Shown one piece after another: positions 53,917-63,293 of a stretch of DNA of 64,000 nucleotides. How positions within the stretch are numbered: the stretch's first letter is position 1; each line of letters begins with the position of its first letter. The stretch comes from an uncultured Rhodospirillaceae bacterium (GTDB taxonomy: Bacteria; Pseudomonadota; Alphaproteobacteria; Reyranellales; Reyranellaceae): contig CAMFGZ010000007.1 of NCBI GenBank assembly GCA_945952105.1, forward strand, positions 124,001-188,000. Direction: 5' to 3'. A model generated the notes under the pieces. That model worked only from the letters and a program-made list of their open reading frames with translations, did no database searches and was not told the origin of the DNA. Made by a program: the position numbers and the translations under genes.

Positions 53917-54380
53917 GGCTCAGCCCCGCCCCTTATCTGCGCCCCGGAAACCCTGCCGGGGACGCCGGAAGATATCGCCTTCGCACGCCAGGATCACTTG
54001 ACCCTGATCAAACCGGCGACGGGGCGATGAACAATGTCGCCACGTCCGCATGCCGCATTGCCCGCCGCATCGGCGGGACGAGCGAATCCTTGCACGAACG
54101 GGGGCGCATCTACAACCTTCGCGGGCCTGGCCAACGGCCGTTCGCTGCGCCTTGGCAACACAAACAAGCCCTGCGGACCGCGGCTTCCGTGCACGGGAGA
54201 ACGGTTCACGACGGGACTGGACATTTTGACCAAGGCCGGCGCGCCCTGTTACCGGCACGACATGAAACGCGTTCGTCGCCGCAGGTCCGGATGACCGTTT
54301 GCGTGTAAACGGCGGCGCATCGCCATGCAACGGCGAATCGGAGCTGGGCCGCGGCACCGGCCGAATGCGATAGTTCGGCC
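53917..54380. other. Divergent regulatory region between cydA and the NUDIX gene
   Basis: About 460 bases. The cydA side contains the FixK/FNR-type box at 53998-54011 and a possible -10 (GATATC on the minus strand near 53971-53976). The remaining 360 bases carry no convincing gene; frames there have no ribosome site or family match. Confidence 0.5.
53998..54011 (-). promoter_or_regulatory. FixK/FNR-type box upstream of cydA
   Basis: The minus strand reads TTGAT-CAGG-GTCAA, an exact match to the TTGAY-N4-RTCAA consensus of FixK/FNR-family regulators. It lies about 82-95 bases upstream of cydA, the right distance for activation (centre near -41 if transcription starts about 46 bases before the ATG). 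It implies induction of cytochrome bd at low oxygen. Confidence 0.75.
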
Positions 54381-54959
54381 ATGACGAACGAACGCAGAGG
54401 CCCTTGGACCATCCTCTCCAAGGAGGACGTTTACGAGAACCCGTGGATCCGCCTGACCCATCACGAGGTACTGACTCCGACCCAGACGCGCGGCATCTAT
54501 GGACTGATCCATTACAAGAACCTCGCCATCGGCGTCGTGCCGATCGACTCCGAGGGTCATACCTATCTCGTCGGCCAGTATCGCTTTCCTCTGGGGGCCT
54601 ACAGTTGGGAAATCCCCGAGGGAGGCGGCGCGCCCGGGGTCGATCCGCTCCAGTCCGCCGCCCGCGAGCTTCGCGAGGAGACGGGCCTCAGCGCGAGCCA
54701 CTGGCGGAAAATTCTCGAGTGCGACCTCTCGAACTCGGTCTCGGACGAGCGCGCCGTCGCCTATGTCGCCTGGGGCCTGACGCAGGGCGACGCGGAGCCC
54801 GAAGCCACGGAGGAGCTGGCGGTCAAGCGCGTGCCGCTGGCCGAGGCCTTCCGCATGGTTTCCGCTGGCGAAATCCGCGATGCGCTGAGCGTCCTCTCCC
54901 TCCAGGCCGTCCAGGTCCTTCAACTGCAGGGCAAACTCGAGCGGCAGGAGCTCTCGTAA
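54381..54959 (+). CDS. NUDIX hydrolase (ADP-ribose pyrophosphatase-like)
   Basis: A 192-residue NUDIX protein. The NUDIX box is GGGAPGVDPLQSAARELREETGL (about residues 76-98); the metal-binding REXXEE core is intact, but the conserved Glu seven residues before the REL is Val. The layout matches ADP-ribose/GDP-mannose pyrophosphatases. It hydrolyses a nucleoside diphosphate linked to a sugar or similar group, with divalent metal. No operon partner is close. Confidence 0.88.
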   Translation: MTNERRGPWTILSKEDVYENPWIRLTHHEVLTPTQTRGIYGLIHYKNLAIGVVPIDSEGHTYLVGQYRFPLGAYSWEIPEGGGAPGVDPLQSAARELREETGLSASHWRKILECDLSNSVSDERAVAYVAWGLTQGDAEPEATEELAVKRVPLAEAFRMVSAGEIRDALSVLSLQAVQVLQLQGKLERQELS

Positions 54960-55046
54960 TTTCTCCGACGCCGCGGCGGGTTCCACGGCATGGTTGATCG
55001 TGGGACGACGTCTCGAATAATGGCGCAGCAAAACAGAGGATAAGAC

Positions 55047-56111
55047 ATGCCCGCGTCCTACGAGACCCATCGCAAGCAGCTCGAACTGATCCTGGAGGCA
55101 TGGGGTATGCCGAAGGCCACCGCCGCGGGCACCGCCGAGATCATGGCGTGGGCCGACCTGCACGGCATCGACACGCACGGCATCTCGATGGTGCCGCCCT
55201 ATGACGAGCGGCGGCTGGGCAACAAGCTCAACGTGACCGCCGAGCCGAAGGTCGTGAAGGAGACGCCGGTCTCGGTGCTGATCGACGGCAGCGGCGGTCT
55301 CGGCCACCCTGCCGGCCGGCTCGCCATGGACCTCGCCATCGAGAAGGCGAGGAAGACCGGCATCGGCGTGGCGGCGGTGCGCAACTCCGGTCACTTCGGC
55401 GCCTGCGGCTTCTACGTGCTGCAGGCCGTCGATGCCGGCTTCATCGGCATGGCGACGACCTCGGCGAGCGGCATCCAGGTCGCGCCGACCAACGGCGCGC
55501 AGGCCCGCCTCGGCACCGATCCGATCGCCTTCGCCGCACCGGGGAAGCCGGGCGAGCCGTTCCTGCTCGACATGGCGACCACGACCGTCGCCGCCGGAAA
55601 GATCCGCAACAAGGCCAACGAGAAGCTGCAGACGCCGCCGGGCTGGCTGGTGACGAAGGACGGGCTGCCCAGCACCGACCCGCACGAGGTCAGCAAGGGC
55701 GGCTTCATGACGCCGCTCGGCGGCACTCCGGAAGGCAGCAGCCACAAGGGCTACGGGCTCGGCGCCATGGTCAACATCCTGAGCTCGGCCCTGTCGGGCG
55801 GCGTGATGGTGACGGAGCCCACGCGCAACACGCGGCCCGGCCCGATCGACATCGGCCACTTCTTCCTCGCGATGGATCCCGGCATGTTCCGCGACACGGC
55901 GGACTTCCAGGCCGACGTTGCCGCCTTCTGCGAAACGCTGCGCGCCACGCGACCGGCCGATCCGGTCAAGCCCGTCCAGGTCGCGGGCGATCCCGAGCGC
56001 CGCACCGCCGCCGCGCGGATGAAGACGGGCATTCCCGTCGGCCCCAACCTGCTCGCCAAGGTCAAGGAAATCGCCCTCGCCTCGGGAGCCGACTGGATCA
56101 TGGAGGGCTGA
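55047..56111 (+). CDS. Ldh2 family malate/L-lactate dehydrogenase-type oxidoreductase
   Basis: A 354-residue NAD(P)-dependent dehydrogenase of the Ldh2/YlbC/ureidoglycolate family. ADLHGIDTHGISMVPPYDERR near residues 35-55 contains the catalytic His, and RNSGHFGACGFYVLQA and SHKGYGLGAMVNILSSALSGG bind the cofactor. The family reduces 2-oxo acids or oxidises 2-hydroxy acids. The substrate here is unknown. The small membrane protein gene follows five bases after its stop. Confidence 0.92.
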   Translation: MPASYETHRKQLELILEAWGMPKATAAGTAEIMAWADLHGIDTHGISMVPPYDERRLGNKLNVTAEPKVVKETPVSVLIDGSGGLGHPAGRLAMDLAIEKARKTGIGVAAVRNSGHFGACGFYVLQAVDAGFIGMATTSASGIQVAPTNGAQARLGTDPIAFAAPGKPGEPFLLDMATTTVAAGKIRNKANEKLQTPPGWLVTKDGLPSTDPHEVSKGGFMTPLGGTPEGSSHKGYGLGAMVNILSSALSGGVMVTEPTRNTRPGPIDIGHFFLAMDPGMFRDTADFQADVAAFCETLRATRPADPVKPVQVAGDPERRTAAARMKTGIPVGPNLLAKVKEIALASGADWIMEG

Positions 56112-56116
56112 CGGCC

Positions 56117-56569
56117 TTGTGGCGGCCCTCTCCCGCGAGGCTGCTGCCCGCCAATCCCGCAGTTTACGACGGACCGCTGCTTTCCTTCTGGGTGGCGATC
56201 GCCTGGCTCGTCGTCATCACCGTACGCTCCTGCATCCATCTGCTGGCGCCGGACGGTGGCGCGCAGTCGATCGCCACGATCGACGTCACGGCCGTCGCCG
56301 GCGGCTCGAACATCGTGGCGATCTTCGGCCAGTGGGGCGCGATCCAGCTTCTCCTCGCCCTGCTGCTCTGGGTGCTGCTGTTGCGCTGGCGGGGAACCGT
56401 GCCGCTCGTGCTGCTGGTCTTCACGCTGGAGCCCGTGCTGCGCGGATTGGCCGGGCATCTGAAACCGGTGACGACGATGGGCACGGCACCCGGCGCCGAG
56501 ATCAACTGGCTGGTGCTGCCGGTTATGGCGTTCTTCTTCTACCTGTCGCTCTGTCCGGCACGCCGCTGA
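56117..56569 (+). CDS. Small predicted membrane protein
   Basis: A 150-residue protein with four hydrophobic segments (for example FWVAIAWLVVITV, IFGQWGAIQLLLALLLWVLLL and INWLVLPVMAFFFYLSL). The start is a TTG at 56117. No family recognised. It follows the Ldh2-type gene closely and converges with the CoA-transferase gene at 56576. Confidence 0.65.
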   Translation: MWRPSPARLLPANPAVYDGPLLSFWVAIAWLVVITVRSCIHLLAPDGGAQSIATIDVTAVAGGSNIVAIFGQWGAIQLLLALLLWVLLLRWRGTVPLVLLVFTLEPVLRGLAGHLKPVTTMGTAPGAEINWLVLPVMAFFFYLSLCPARR

Positions 56570-56575
56570 CTTCGG

Positions 56576-57778
56576 CTATGCCGCGGCACCGTCGCCGATG
56601 GCCTTGGCGCTCAGCAGCGCCTCGATGTCGGCTTCGCTGTAGCCGATTTCCGTCAGGACCTCCCGTGTATGCTGCCCGAGCGTCGGGGGCATGCGACGGA
56701 TGGCGGCCGGACTTTCCGAGAAGCGCGCCGGCGGACGGGCCTGCTGGATCTTCCCTTCCGTCGGATGATCCAGCTCCTGGAACAGGCCGACGGCCTTCAG
56801 GTGAGGCTGCTCGCCGACCTCCTTCATCTTCGCGAAGGAGGCATGGGGAACGTCGATGCCGAGCAGCAGCGTTTCCCATTCCGCGGTGGTCCGCTCCAGC
56901 GCGATCGTGTTCATGCGCTTGTAGATCGCATCGATGTTGGCCGCCCGCTTGATCGGATCGCGAACGGAAAATTCCTCGATGCATTCCGGGTGGCCGACCG
57001 TCTCGAAAAACGTACACCAATTCTCGCCGGAGTAAGGAAGCATGGTGAGCCAGCCGTCCTTGGTCTTCACCGGACGGCGTTCCTTCACCCGCTTGTAGCC
57101 CGCGGGACCGATCGGCGGGACGAAGGCGTGGCCGCCCAGCATCTCGATACTGTTGAAGGCTGCGACGGTCTCCAGCATCGGGACCTCGACGAGCTGCCCC
57201 TTGCCGGTGCGCTCCCGATAGACCAGGGCAGCGGCCACGGCGCCGGCGAGGGCAAGACCGCAGAGCTTGTCGCCGACGAGGCTCGGCACGAAGGCCGGCT
57301 CGTCGTCGGTGCCGATGGAAGAGGCGAGGCCGGACGCCGCCTGCACGATCTCGTCGAAGGCGGGACGCTTGGCCCAGGGCCCGTCCTGGCCGAAGCCGGT
57401 GGCGGCCGCATAGATGATCCTAGGGTTGAGGGCCTTGCAGGCCTCGTAGCCGAAGCCGAGCCGCTCCAGGGCGGCGGGGCGGATATTGGTCACCAGCGCA
57501 TCGGCCTTGGCGATCAGACGCCGAAGCACCCTGGCGCCGCCTTCGGTCTTCAGGTCGACCGCCACGCTGCGCTTGTTGCGGTTGGCCGCCATGAACTGGC
57601 CGCTCATGCCGCGGTTCCGGAACTGGCCGGTGTAGCGCCACTGGTCGCCGGTGAGCCCCTCGACCTTGATCATCTCGGCGCCCCAGTCGCCCAGCGTCTG
57701 CGCGCCGAACGGGCCGAACAGGACCGTCGTCAGGTCGAGAATACGAATGCCGGCGAGCGGCCCGGTTGCCTCGGTCAT
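56576..57778 (-). CDS. Class III (CaiB/BaiF) CoA-transferase
   Basis: A 400-residue family III CoA-transferase. It has AGIRILDLTTVLFGPFGAQTLGDWGAEMIKVE at the N-terminus, NRNKRSVAVDLKTE and a Gly/Asp segment VGDKLCGLALAGA where the catalytic Asp is expected. The C-terminal GQHTREVLTEIGYSEADIEALLSAKAIG is typical. It activates an unknown acid. Near the TauD-like gene and acyl-CoA dehydrogenase, it suggests an accessory carboxylic-acid pathway. Confidence 0.9.
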   Translation of the reverse strand: MTEATGPLAGIRILDLTTVLFGPFGAQTLGDWGAEMIKVEGLTGDQWRYTGQFRNRGMSGQFMAANRNKRSVAVDLKTEGGARVLRRLIAKADALVTNIRPAALERLGFGYEACKALNPRIIYAAATGFGQDGPWAKRPAFDEIVQAASGLASSIGTDDEPAFVPSLVGDKLCGLALAGAVAAALVYRERTGKGQLVEVPMLETVAAFNSIEMLGGHAFVPPIGPAGYKRVKERRPVKTKDGWLTMLPYSGENWCTFFETVGHPECIEEFSVRDPIKRAANIDAIYKRMNTIALERTTAEWETLLLGIDVPHASFAKMKEVGEQPHLKAVGLFQELDHPTEGKIQQARPPARFSESPAAIRRMPPTLGQHTREVLTEIGYSEADIEALLSAKAIGDGAAA

Positions 57779-57892
57779 TGCAAATCCCGCGGATGGTCGG
57801 TTCGACCTCTCAGATAGACAAGCGCGCGGGCCGACGAAAGGGCGGCCAGCCGATCACCGGAATGCAACGACCGCAGAGGTCTCTTTGCCGCA

Positions 57893-58741
57893 TCAAACCG
57901 GGTTCGTCGGACCCGAGGTCAGGCGCCGCATGTGGCGGCGCATGCCGTGATAGTCGTTGATGGCGTTGTGCATCGTGCGCCGGTTGTCCCAGATCGTGAG
58001 CGTGCCGGGCTTCCAGTGGACGCGGCAGGTGAATTCGGGCCGCGTCGCGTGCGCCTGCAGCCAGTCGATCGTCGGCTTGCTCTCCTCGGGCGTCATGCCC
58101 TCGAAGGCGATCGTGTGGCCAATGCTGCAATAGATCGCCTTCTGGCCGGTCTCCTCGATCGTGCGCACGACCGGATGCACCGCCTCGTAGGAATCGGCAT
58201 TCTCGGTCCCGGTGATCTTCATGCCACCGACCACCGAATGATGGGTCTTGCGGCCGCCGAGATGCTTGAGGCCGGCGCTGTTCACGCCCCTGAGGGTGCC
58301 CAGCATCTCCTTCATGCGATCCGACAGGCTCTCGTAAGCGGCGACCATGTCGCAATAGAGCGTGTCGCCGCCCCGCTCCGGCGTCTCCAGCGCATAGAGC
58401 AGGGTCGCGAGCGGCGGGGTCTTCATGTAGGTCGTGTCGGAATGCCAGCCGCCGCCGAAATTGCGCTTCTCGGAGGGCTCCTTGACGATGTCGAACAGGA
58501 ACGGGAAATCGTCCATTCCCTTCACGAAGGGATAGTGGTTGGGTTCGCCGAACCGTGCCCCGACCTCCATCATGTCCTGCGGTGACAGTTCCTGGTCGCG
58601 GATCGCGATCACCTTGTGATCGAGGAACGCCTGATGGACCTGCGCCCAGTCGTGATTGTCCATGTTCCGCAGGTCGACGCCCGTCACCTCCGCGCCAAGC
58701 GAACCGGCAATCGGCGTCACGATGATGCTGTTCTTGGTCAT
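57893..58741 (-). CDS. TauD/TfdA-family 2-oxoglutarate-dependent dioxygenase
   Basis: A 282-residue Fe(II)/2-oxoglutarate dioxygenase. The iron ligands are H and D in GGWHSDTTYM (about residues 97-106) and the distal His in NRRTMHNAIND, whose Arg also binds 2-oxoglutarate. The family hydroxylates taurine, 2,4-D and related acids, releasing succinate and CO2. Its substrate is not clear, though the cyclic-acid/sulfonate context (TctC, CoA-transferase) suggests a carboxylic or sulfonic acid. It is divergent from the TctC gene at 59025. Confidence 0.92.
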   Translation of the reverse strand: MTKNSIIVTPIAGSLGAEVTGVDLRNMDNHDWAQVHQAFLDHKVIAIRDQELSPQDMMEVGARFGEPNHYPFVKGMDDFPFLFDIVKEPSEKRNFGGGWHSDTTYMKTPPLATLLYALETPERGGDTLYCDMVAAYESLSDRMKEMLGTLRGVNSAGLKHLGGRKTHHSVVGGMKITGTENADSYEAVHPVVRTIEETGQKAIYCSIGHTIAFEGMTPEESKPTIDWLQAHATRPEFTCRVHWKPGTLTIWDNRRTMHNAINDYHGMRRHMRRLTSGPTNPV

Positions 58742-59024
58742 GCGCTCCTCCTGATGCTTTTCGATATGGAGCGATTAGAGACCCTGAAGGCCCGCAACGG
58801 CAATCACCGGCGTTTGCCTGTCGGAGCCGGGCCACGCCGCGGAGATTAATGTTCCGCCTTGGGTGCGCGAGGCGATGAGCCGATCCCCTCTTCGCGGAAT
58901 CATCGACGCGAAGATTCCATTTATCGGCGCCGTACGCACTGCCACTTTCAACCCGCGATGGCGCCGGCTCGAACAGCCGGATCGCTTCTGCCATCGCGGA
59001 TTTGTTGCGTACAGGAGTTCGACG

Positions 59025-60005
59025 ATGACGGGCAGAACAACAACTCGGCGCCATGTTCTGGGTGCCGGCGCCGCACTCGCTGCGATGGCTTTGCCCTTTC
59101 AACTCCGTGCCGAAGCTTACCCGGGCCGGCCGATTTCCTACGTCGTTCCCTTTCCGCCGGGCGCCACGAACGACAATTCCGGCCGCATCGTCGCGCGCAA
59201 GCTCGCCGAGAAACTCGGCCAAACGATCGTCGTCGATAACAAGTCGGGCGGCGGCGGATCGATCGGCGCCGAGTTCGTCGCCAGGTCGAAGCCGGACGGT
59301 CATACGCTGCTCAATGCTTCGACCGGCAACCTGACGATCGCTCCGCATCTCGTGCGGACCGGATACGAGCCGTTCCGCGACTTCAAGCCGGTCGGCTATG
59401 TCGGTGCGTCTCGCTCCGTCTTTGCGATCCATCCCTCGGTGCCGGCCAACACGCTGCAGGAGCTGATCGCGTTCGCGAAGGCGAACCCCGGGAAACTGAA
59501 CTTCGGTTCGGCCGGCAACGGCTCCGGCGGCCATCTCGCGGGCGAGTATCTCAAGCTTCGCGCCGGGATCGACATGGTGCATGTCCCCTATCGCGGCAGC
59601 GCCGCCGCTGCGAAGGACGCGACCGCGGGCCTCGTGCAGGTGCTCATCGACCCGATAACGGCGCCGCTGGTCCGCACCGGTCAACTGCGCGGACTGGCGG
59701 TTTCCGGAAACGACCTTCGCGACGACCTGCCCGGCGTTCCGAGCATCGCCGATGCCGGGATTGCCGATTGGGAATTGAGCAGCGGGTTCGTGGCGGTCGC
59801 ACCATCGGCGACGCCCGCGCCGGTTCTGGCGCGTTTGAGCGAGGTCTTCGCCGAGATTCTGTCGGATGCGGCCACCATCACGTCGCTCAATGCGATCGGC
59901 CTCAAGCCGCTCGTGCTGACCCCGGACGAAATCGTCGTGCGCCTGAAGAAGGAGAGCGACACCAACCGGCGCATCATCCAGGCCGCCAACATCACCGCGG
60001 ACTAG
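59025..60005 (+). CDS. TctC-family solute-binding protein (orphan)
   Basis: A 326-residue periplasmic receptor with a Tat-like signal (TTRRHVLGAGAALAAMALPFQLRAEA). The mature part has PISYVVPFPPGATNDNSGRIVARKL, DNKSGGGGSIGAEFVA and KPDGHTLLNAS. I chose the ATG at 59025 with AGGAG upstream. No tctA or tctB gene is adjacent, so it must use a permease elsewhere. The amber-interrupted TctC gene follows 39 bases later. Confidence 0.9.
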   Translation: MTGRTTTRRHVLGAGAALAAMALPFQLRAEAYPGRPISYVVPFPPGATNDNSGRIVARKLAEKLGQTIVVDNKSGGGGSIGAEFVARSKPDGHTLLNASTGNLTIAPHLVRTGYEPFRDFKPVGYVGASRSVFAIHPSVPANTLQELIAFAKANPGKLNFGSAGNGSGGHLAGEYLKLRAGIDMVHVPYRGSAAAAKDATAGLVQVLIDPITAPLVRTGQLRGLAVSGNDLRDDLPGVPSIADAGIADWELSSGFVAVAPSATPAPVLARLSEVFAEILSDAATITSLNAIGLKPLVLTPDEIVVRLKKESDTNRRIIQAANITAD

Positions 60006-60044
60006 CGCGACCTCGATCAACATCGCTTCTGTACGAGGCAATCC

Positions 60045-61025
60045 ATGAACTCCCTCAAACTGACACGCCGTGCCGCATTGGGCGTCGGCGCTGCCCTGGT
60101 CGCTTCGTCACGCGTTTCGGCGTAGGGTTACCCCACCAAGCCCATCCGCTTTCTGGTGCCTTACCCCGTCGGCGGGATCGTCGACATCGTCGCGCGTACC
60201 ATCGCCGAGCCGCTGCAGGCCAAGCTCGGACAGCCGATCGTCGTCGACCCAAGACCCGGCGCAAACAGCACGCTTGCCACGGCGCTGGTTACGCAGGCGC
60301 CGGCCGACGGTTACACCTGGGTGATCGCCACTCTCAGCCACGTCGTCGCGCCTCAGCTGCAGACCGCCGCCTACAACGCCCTGAAAGACTTCCAGGGCGT
60401 GGCCCTGCTCGCGAACGCGACCTCGGTGGCGACCGTTCACCCCGGCATTCCGGTCGAGAACCTCAAGGAACTCGTGGCCTACGGCCGCGCCAATCCGGGC
60501 AAGCTCAACCATCTCAATCCCGGCAACGGCTCGTCGATCCACCTGGCCGCCGAGCTGCTGAAGAGCCGCTCGGGTTTCGACACGACGTCGGCACCCTATC
60601 GGGGCGTTCCGCCGGGCGTGAACGACCTGCTGGAAGGCCGGCTGCAGGTCGGGATTCTTCCCACGCCTCTCGCCGTGCCGCATGTCCAGTCCGGCAAGCT
60701 GCGCGCCATCGGCTTCAACGGCGACAAGCGCGCTGTCGTGCTTCCCGATGTCCCGACCTTCACCGAGCAAGGGTTTGGTGGCGCTCAAGTGACGAGCTGG
60801 TACACGATCGCCGTTCGCGCCGGCACGCCACCGGAGATCGTGCAGCGCATCCATGGCGCGGCAGCCGAGGTCACGCGCGACCCGGAGACGCGCGCCAGGC
60901 TGGAGAAGGCATGGTGTGAAGTGCCGTCCCAGCGAACGCCCGCGGAAATCCAGACGCTCTACGCGGACGACTTCGAGCACTATGGCAAGCTCGTGAAGTC
61001 GCTGGGCATCGCCGACGAAAGTTGA
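60045..61025 (+). pseudogene. TctC-family gene interrupted by an in-frame amber codon at the signal-peptide junction
   Basis: From ATG 60045 the frame encodes MNSLKLTRRAALGVGAALVASSRVSA, a Tat-like signal, then TAG at 60123-60125 and then GYPTKPIRFLVPYPVGGIVDIVARTI. The remainder is a complete, unbroken TctC protein to 61025. One base change from CAG would restore Gln at the usual mature N-terminus. It is therefore a recent nonsense mutation, a sequencing error, or a suppressed codon. A restart at an internal codon (for example the ATG-less region near 60156) would lack export. Two TctC genes in tandem suggest duplication. Confidence 0.75.
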
Positions 61026-61104
61026 GCGGCCGGCGGGAGAGCGCGACAAGGGCGGCGCCCACTGTGCCGGCTACAGCGAATGGCAGATCGCCTCGACGGC
61101 GACT

Positions 61105-62247
61105 TCAGCTCTTGAAGCCGAGGTCGCGGGCGATGATGTTCTTCTGGACCTCGCTGGTGCCCTCGCCGATCACGTAGACGAGTGCGTCACGGTGAATGCG
61201 GCCCACCGGATACTCGCGCATGATCCCGGCACCGCCGTGGATGCGGATCGCCTGCTCGCTCACCGAAACCGCCGTTTCGCTCGCCACGAGCTTCACGCGC
61301 GCCGCGGTCGCGGAGTCCAGCGTGCCTTGGTCGACGCGCCACGCCCCGTAATAGACGAGCCAACGGGCCGCCTCGATTTCGGCCGACATCCCGGCGAGCT
61401 TGTGCGCGATGGCCTGGTAGTCGCCGATGCGCTTGCCCGCGACCAGGCGCTCCTGCGCATAGGCGGTGGCCGCATCGAACGCCGCACGCGCCATTCCCAG
61501 CGCATTGGCCGCGACTCCCACCCGGTTCTCGCTGAGGGAGTCGAGAATCACAGGATAGGTGCCCAGACGCTCTCCCAGTACGCAGTCGTCGGGCACGAAC
61601 ACGTCCTCGATGTGGATCAGGCCGGTCTCGGAAGCGCGAATGCCTTCCTTCCTGAGCTTGCTGATCTCCATGCCCTTCGCCGGCAGTTCCACGATGAAGA
61701 GGCTGATGGCGTCGCCCCTGAGTTCGGGCGAGGTGCGGGCCGCCACCAGGAGGAAGTCGGCGATCGGCGCATTGGTGATGTAGAGCTTGCTTCCGTTTAG
61801 CTTCCAGCCGCCCGCGACCCTTTCCGCTCGCGTCTTGAGCCCGCGGATATTGGAACCGCCATCGGGTTCGCTGAGGGCAAAGCCCGCGATCTTCCGTCCG
61901 GCGACGGCCGGGCGGAAGAAGCGCTCGCGTTGCGCGGGTGTCCCGGCCTTCCAGATGGGCCAGATCCCGAGATGGCTGTGTGCCGACCAGCTCGAGGCGA
62001 AGCCCTGGCTCATGTAGCTCAGCTCTTCGCGGACGATGCAGTCGCTGACCTTGTCCAGTCCGCTGCCGCCGTCCTCCTCCGGATATCGCACTCCGAGGAG
62101 CCCCAGTTCGCCCCAACGCGCGAACACTTCACGCGGCAGGATCTCGGTCTCTTCCGCCGCGACGACCAGCTTCCGGTGTTCCGTCTCGCAAAGGCGGCGC
62201 ACCGTCTCGCGCACTGCAACGTGCTGCTCCGAAAAGGAGAAATCCAT
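61105..62247 (-). CDS. Acyl-CoA dehydrogenase
   Basis: A 380-residue FAD-dependent acyl-CoA dehydrogenase. Conserved parts are FALSEPDGGSNIRGLKTRAERV (substrate/FAD region), RIHGGAGIMREYPVGRIHRDA and the terminal GEGTSEVQKNIIARDLG, whose Glu is the likely catalytic base. It removes two hydrogens from an acyl-CoA; chain preference is unknown. The TctC gene at 62263 lies just upstream on the same strand (15-base gap), so uptake and oxidation may be linked. Confidence 0.92.
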   Translation of the reverse strand: MDFSFSEQHVAVRETVRRLCETEHRKLVVAAEETEILPREVFARWGELGLLGVRYPEEDGGSGLDKVSDCIVREELSYMSQGFASSWSAHSHLGIWPIWKAGTPAQRERFFRPAVAGRKIAGFALSEPDGGSNIRGLKTRAERVAGGWKLNGSKLYITNAPIADFLLVAARTSPELRGDAISLFIVELPAKGMEISKLRKEGIRASETGLIHIEDVFVPDDCVLGERLGTYPVILDSLSENRVGVAANALGMARAAFDAATAYAQERLVAGKRIGDYQAIAHKLAGMSAEIEAARWLVYYGAWRVDQGTLDSATAARVKLVASETAVSVSEQAIRIHGGAGIMREYPVGRIHRDALVYVIGEGTSEVQKNIIARDLGFKS

Positions 62248-62262
62248 GACGACCGCTATCCT

Positions 62263-63237
62263 TCACTCGAGCCTGAGGCCCAGGTCCTTCACCATCTTCG
62301 TCCAGACCTGGAGCTGGTCCTTCTGGTACGCGACGGCCTGCTGACGGGTCGATGGCGTGGGCACGAGCCCGCTTTCCAGGAGTTTCGACTTTATCGTCTC
62401 GGTCTCGAGAACCTTCACCACTTCCCTGTTGAGTCGATCCTGGATCGCGTCCGGTGTCCCGGCCGGGGCAACCAGGGCCCACCAGCCGTCCATGACGGGG
62501 GGCGTGGCGAGGCCGCTTTCGGCGAAGGTCGGCACGTCGGGCAGCAGCAGGTACCGCCTGGCCGCCGGAACGCCGACCGGGCGGACCTTGCCGGCGCGGA
62601 TCATCGCGAGCGATGCGGGCACGTCCGCCACCATGATCTGCACGTGGCCGCTGATCAGGTCGGCGAGACCGGGCGGAACCGACTTGTAGGGGACGTGGGT
62701 CATGTCGAGCTTGTGCGAGTTCTTGAAGTCGCCGCCATAGGCGATGCCGCCGGTATTGCCGCTCGCGTAGTTGTACTTGCCCGGATGGGCCTTGATGAGC
62801 GCGACAAGCTCGCCGGCCGTCTTCGCCGGAACGTCGTTATTGACCAGCAGGACGTAATTAACCGACGCGACCATCGCGATGTAGGCCAGGTCCTTGACCG
62901 GATCGTATCGCACGCCAGCCGTGAGGCCTCCCGGACTGGCGGCAAGGCCCGAGTTGGTCAGGAGGCCGAGCGTGTAACCATCCGGCGCCGACTGCACGAC
63001 CAGCTCGGTGCCCAGGGTCGTGTTGTTGCCGGGCTTGTTCTCGATGACGATCGGCTGGCCCAGCGCCTGGGTCAGCGGCTCCGAGATGATGCGGGCGAGA
63101 ATATCGCTGCCGGAACCGGGACCGAACGGAACGATCAGCCGGATCGGCTTGCCTGGATAAGACTGCGCGGAAACACCCCCCGCCTGCAGAAGTGCCGCGA
63201 CAGCAGCGAGGCCGGCAAGCCAGCGAAAGATTCCCAT
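62263..63237 (-). CDS. TctC-family solute-binding protein (orphan)
   Basis: A 324-residue receptor with a Sec-type signal (MGIFRWLAGLAAVAALLQAGGVSAQ). The mature domain has KPIRLIVPFGPGSGSDILARII, ENKPGNNTTLGTELVVQSAPDGYT and VPYKSVPPGLADLISGHVQ. No TctA/TctB partner is in this part of the window. It forms a unit with the acyl-CoA dehydrogenase and follows the partial gene at the right edge. Confidence 0.92.
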   Translation of the reverse strand: MGIFRWLAGLAAVAALLQAGGVSAQSYPGKPIRLIVPFGPGSGSDILARIISEPLTQALGQPIVIENKPGNNTTLGTELVVQSAPDGYTLGLLTNSGLAASPGGLTAGVRYDPVKDLAYIAMVASVNYVLLVNNDVPAKTAGELVALIKAHPGKYNYASGNTGGIAYGGDFKNSHKLDMTHVPYKSVPPGLADLISGHVQIMVADVPASLAMIRAGKVRPVGVPAARRYLLLPDVPTFAESGLATPPVMDGWWALVAPAGTPDAIQDRLNREVVKVLETETIKSKLLESGLVPTPSTRQQAVAYQKDQLQVWTKMVKDLGLRLE

Positions 63238-63293
63238 GTTGTTTCCTCCACTTATTGTTTTGCTTTTTTCTTGTCTTCGTACTTCGCCGAAGA

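Noticed and set aside
54027..54308. Small ORFs in the gap between cydA and the NUDIX gene
   Set aside because: No ribosome-binding site, no family resemblance and composition like antisense/shadow frames.
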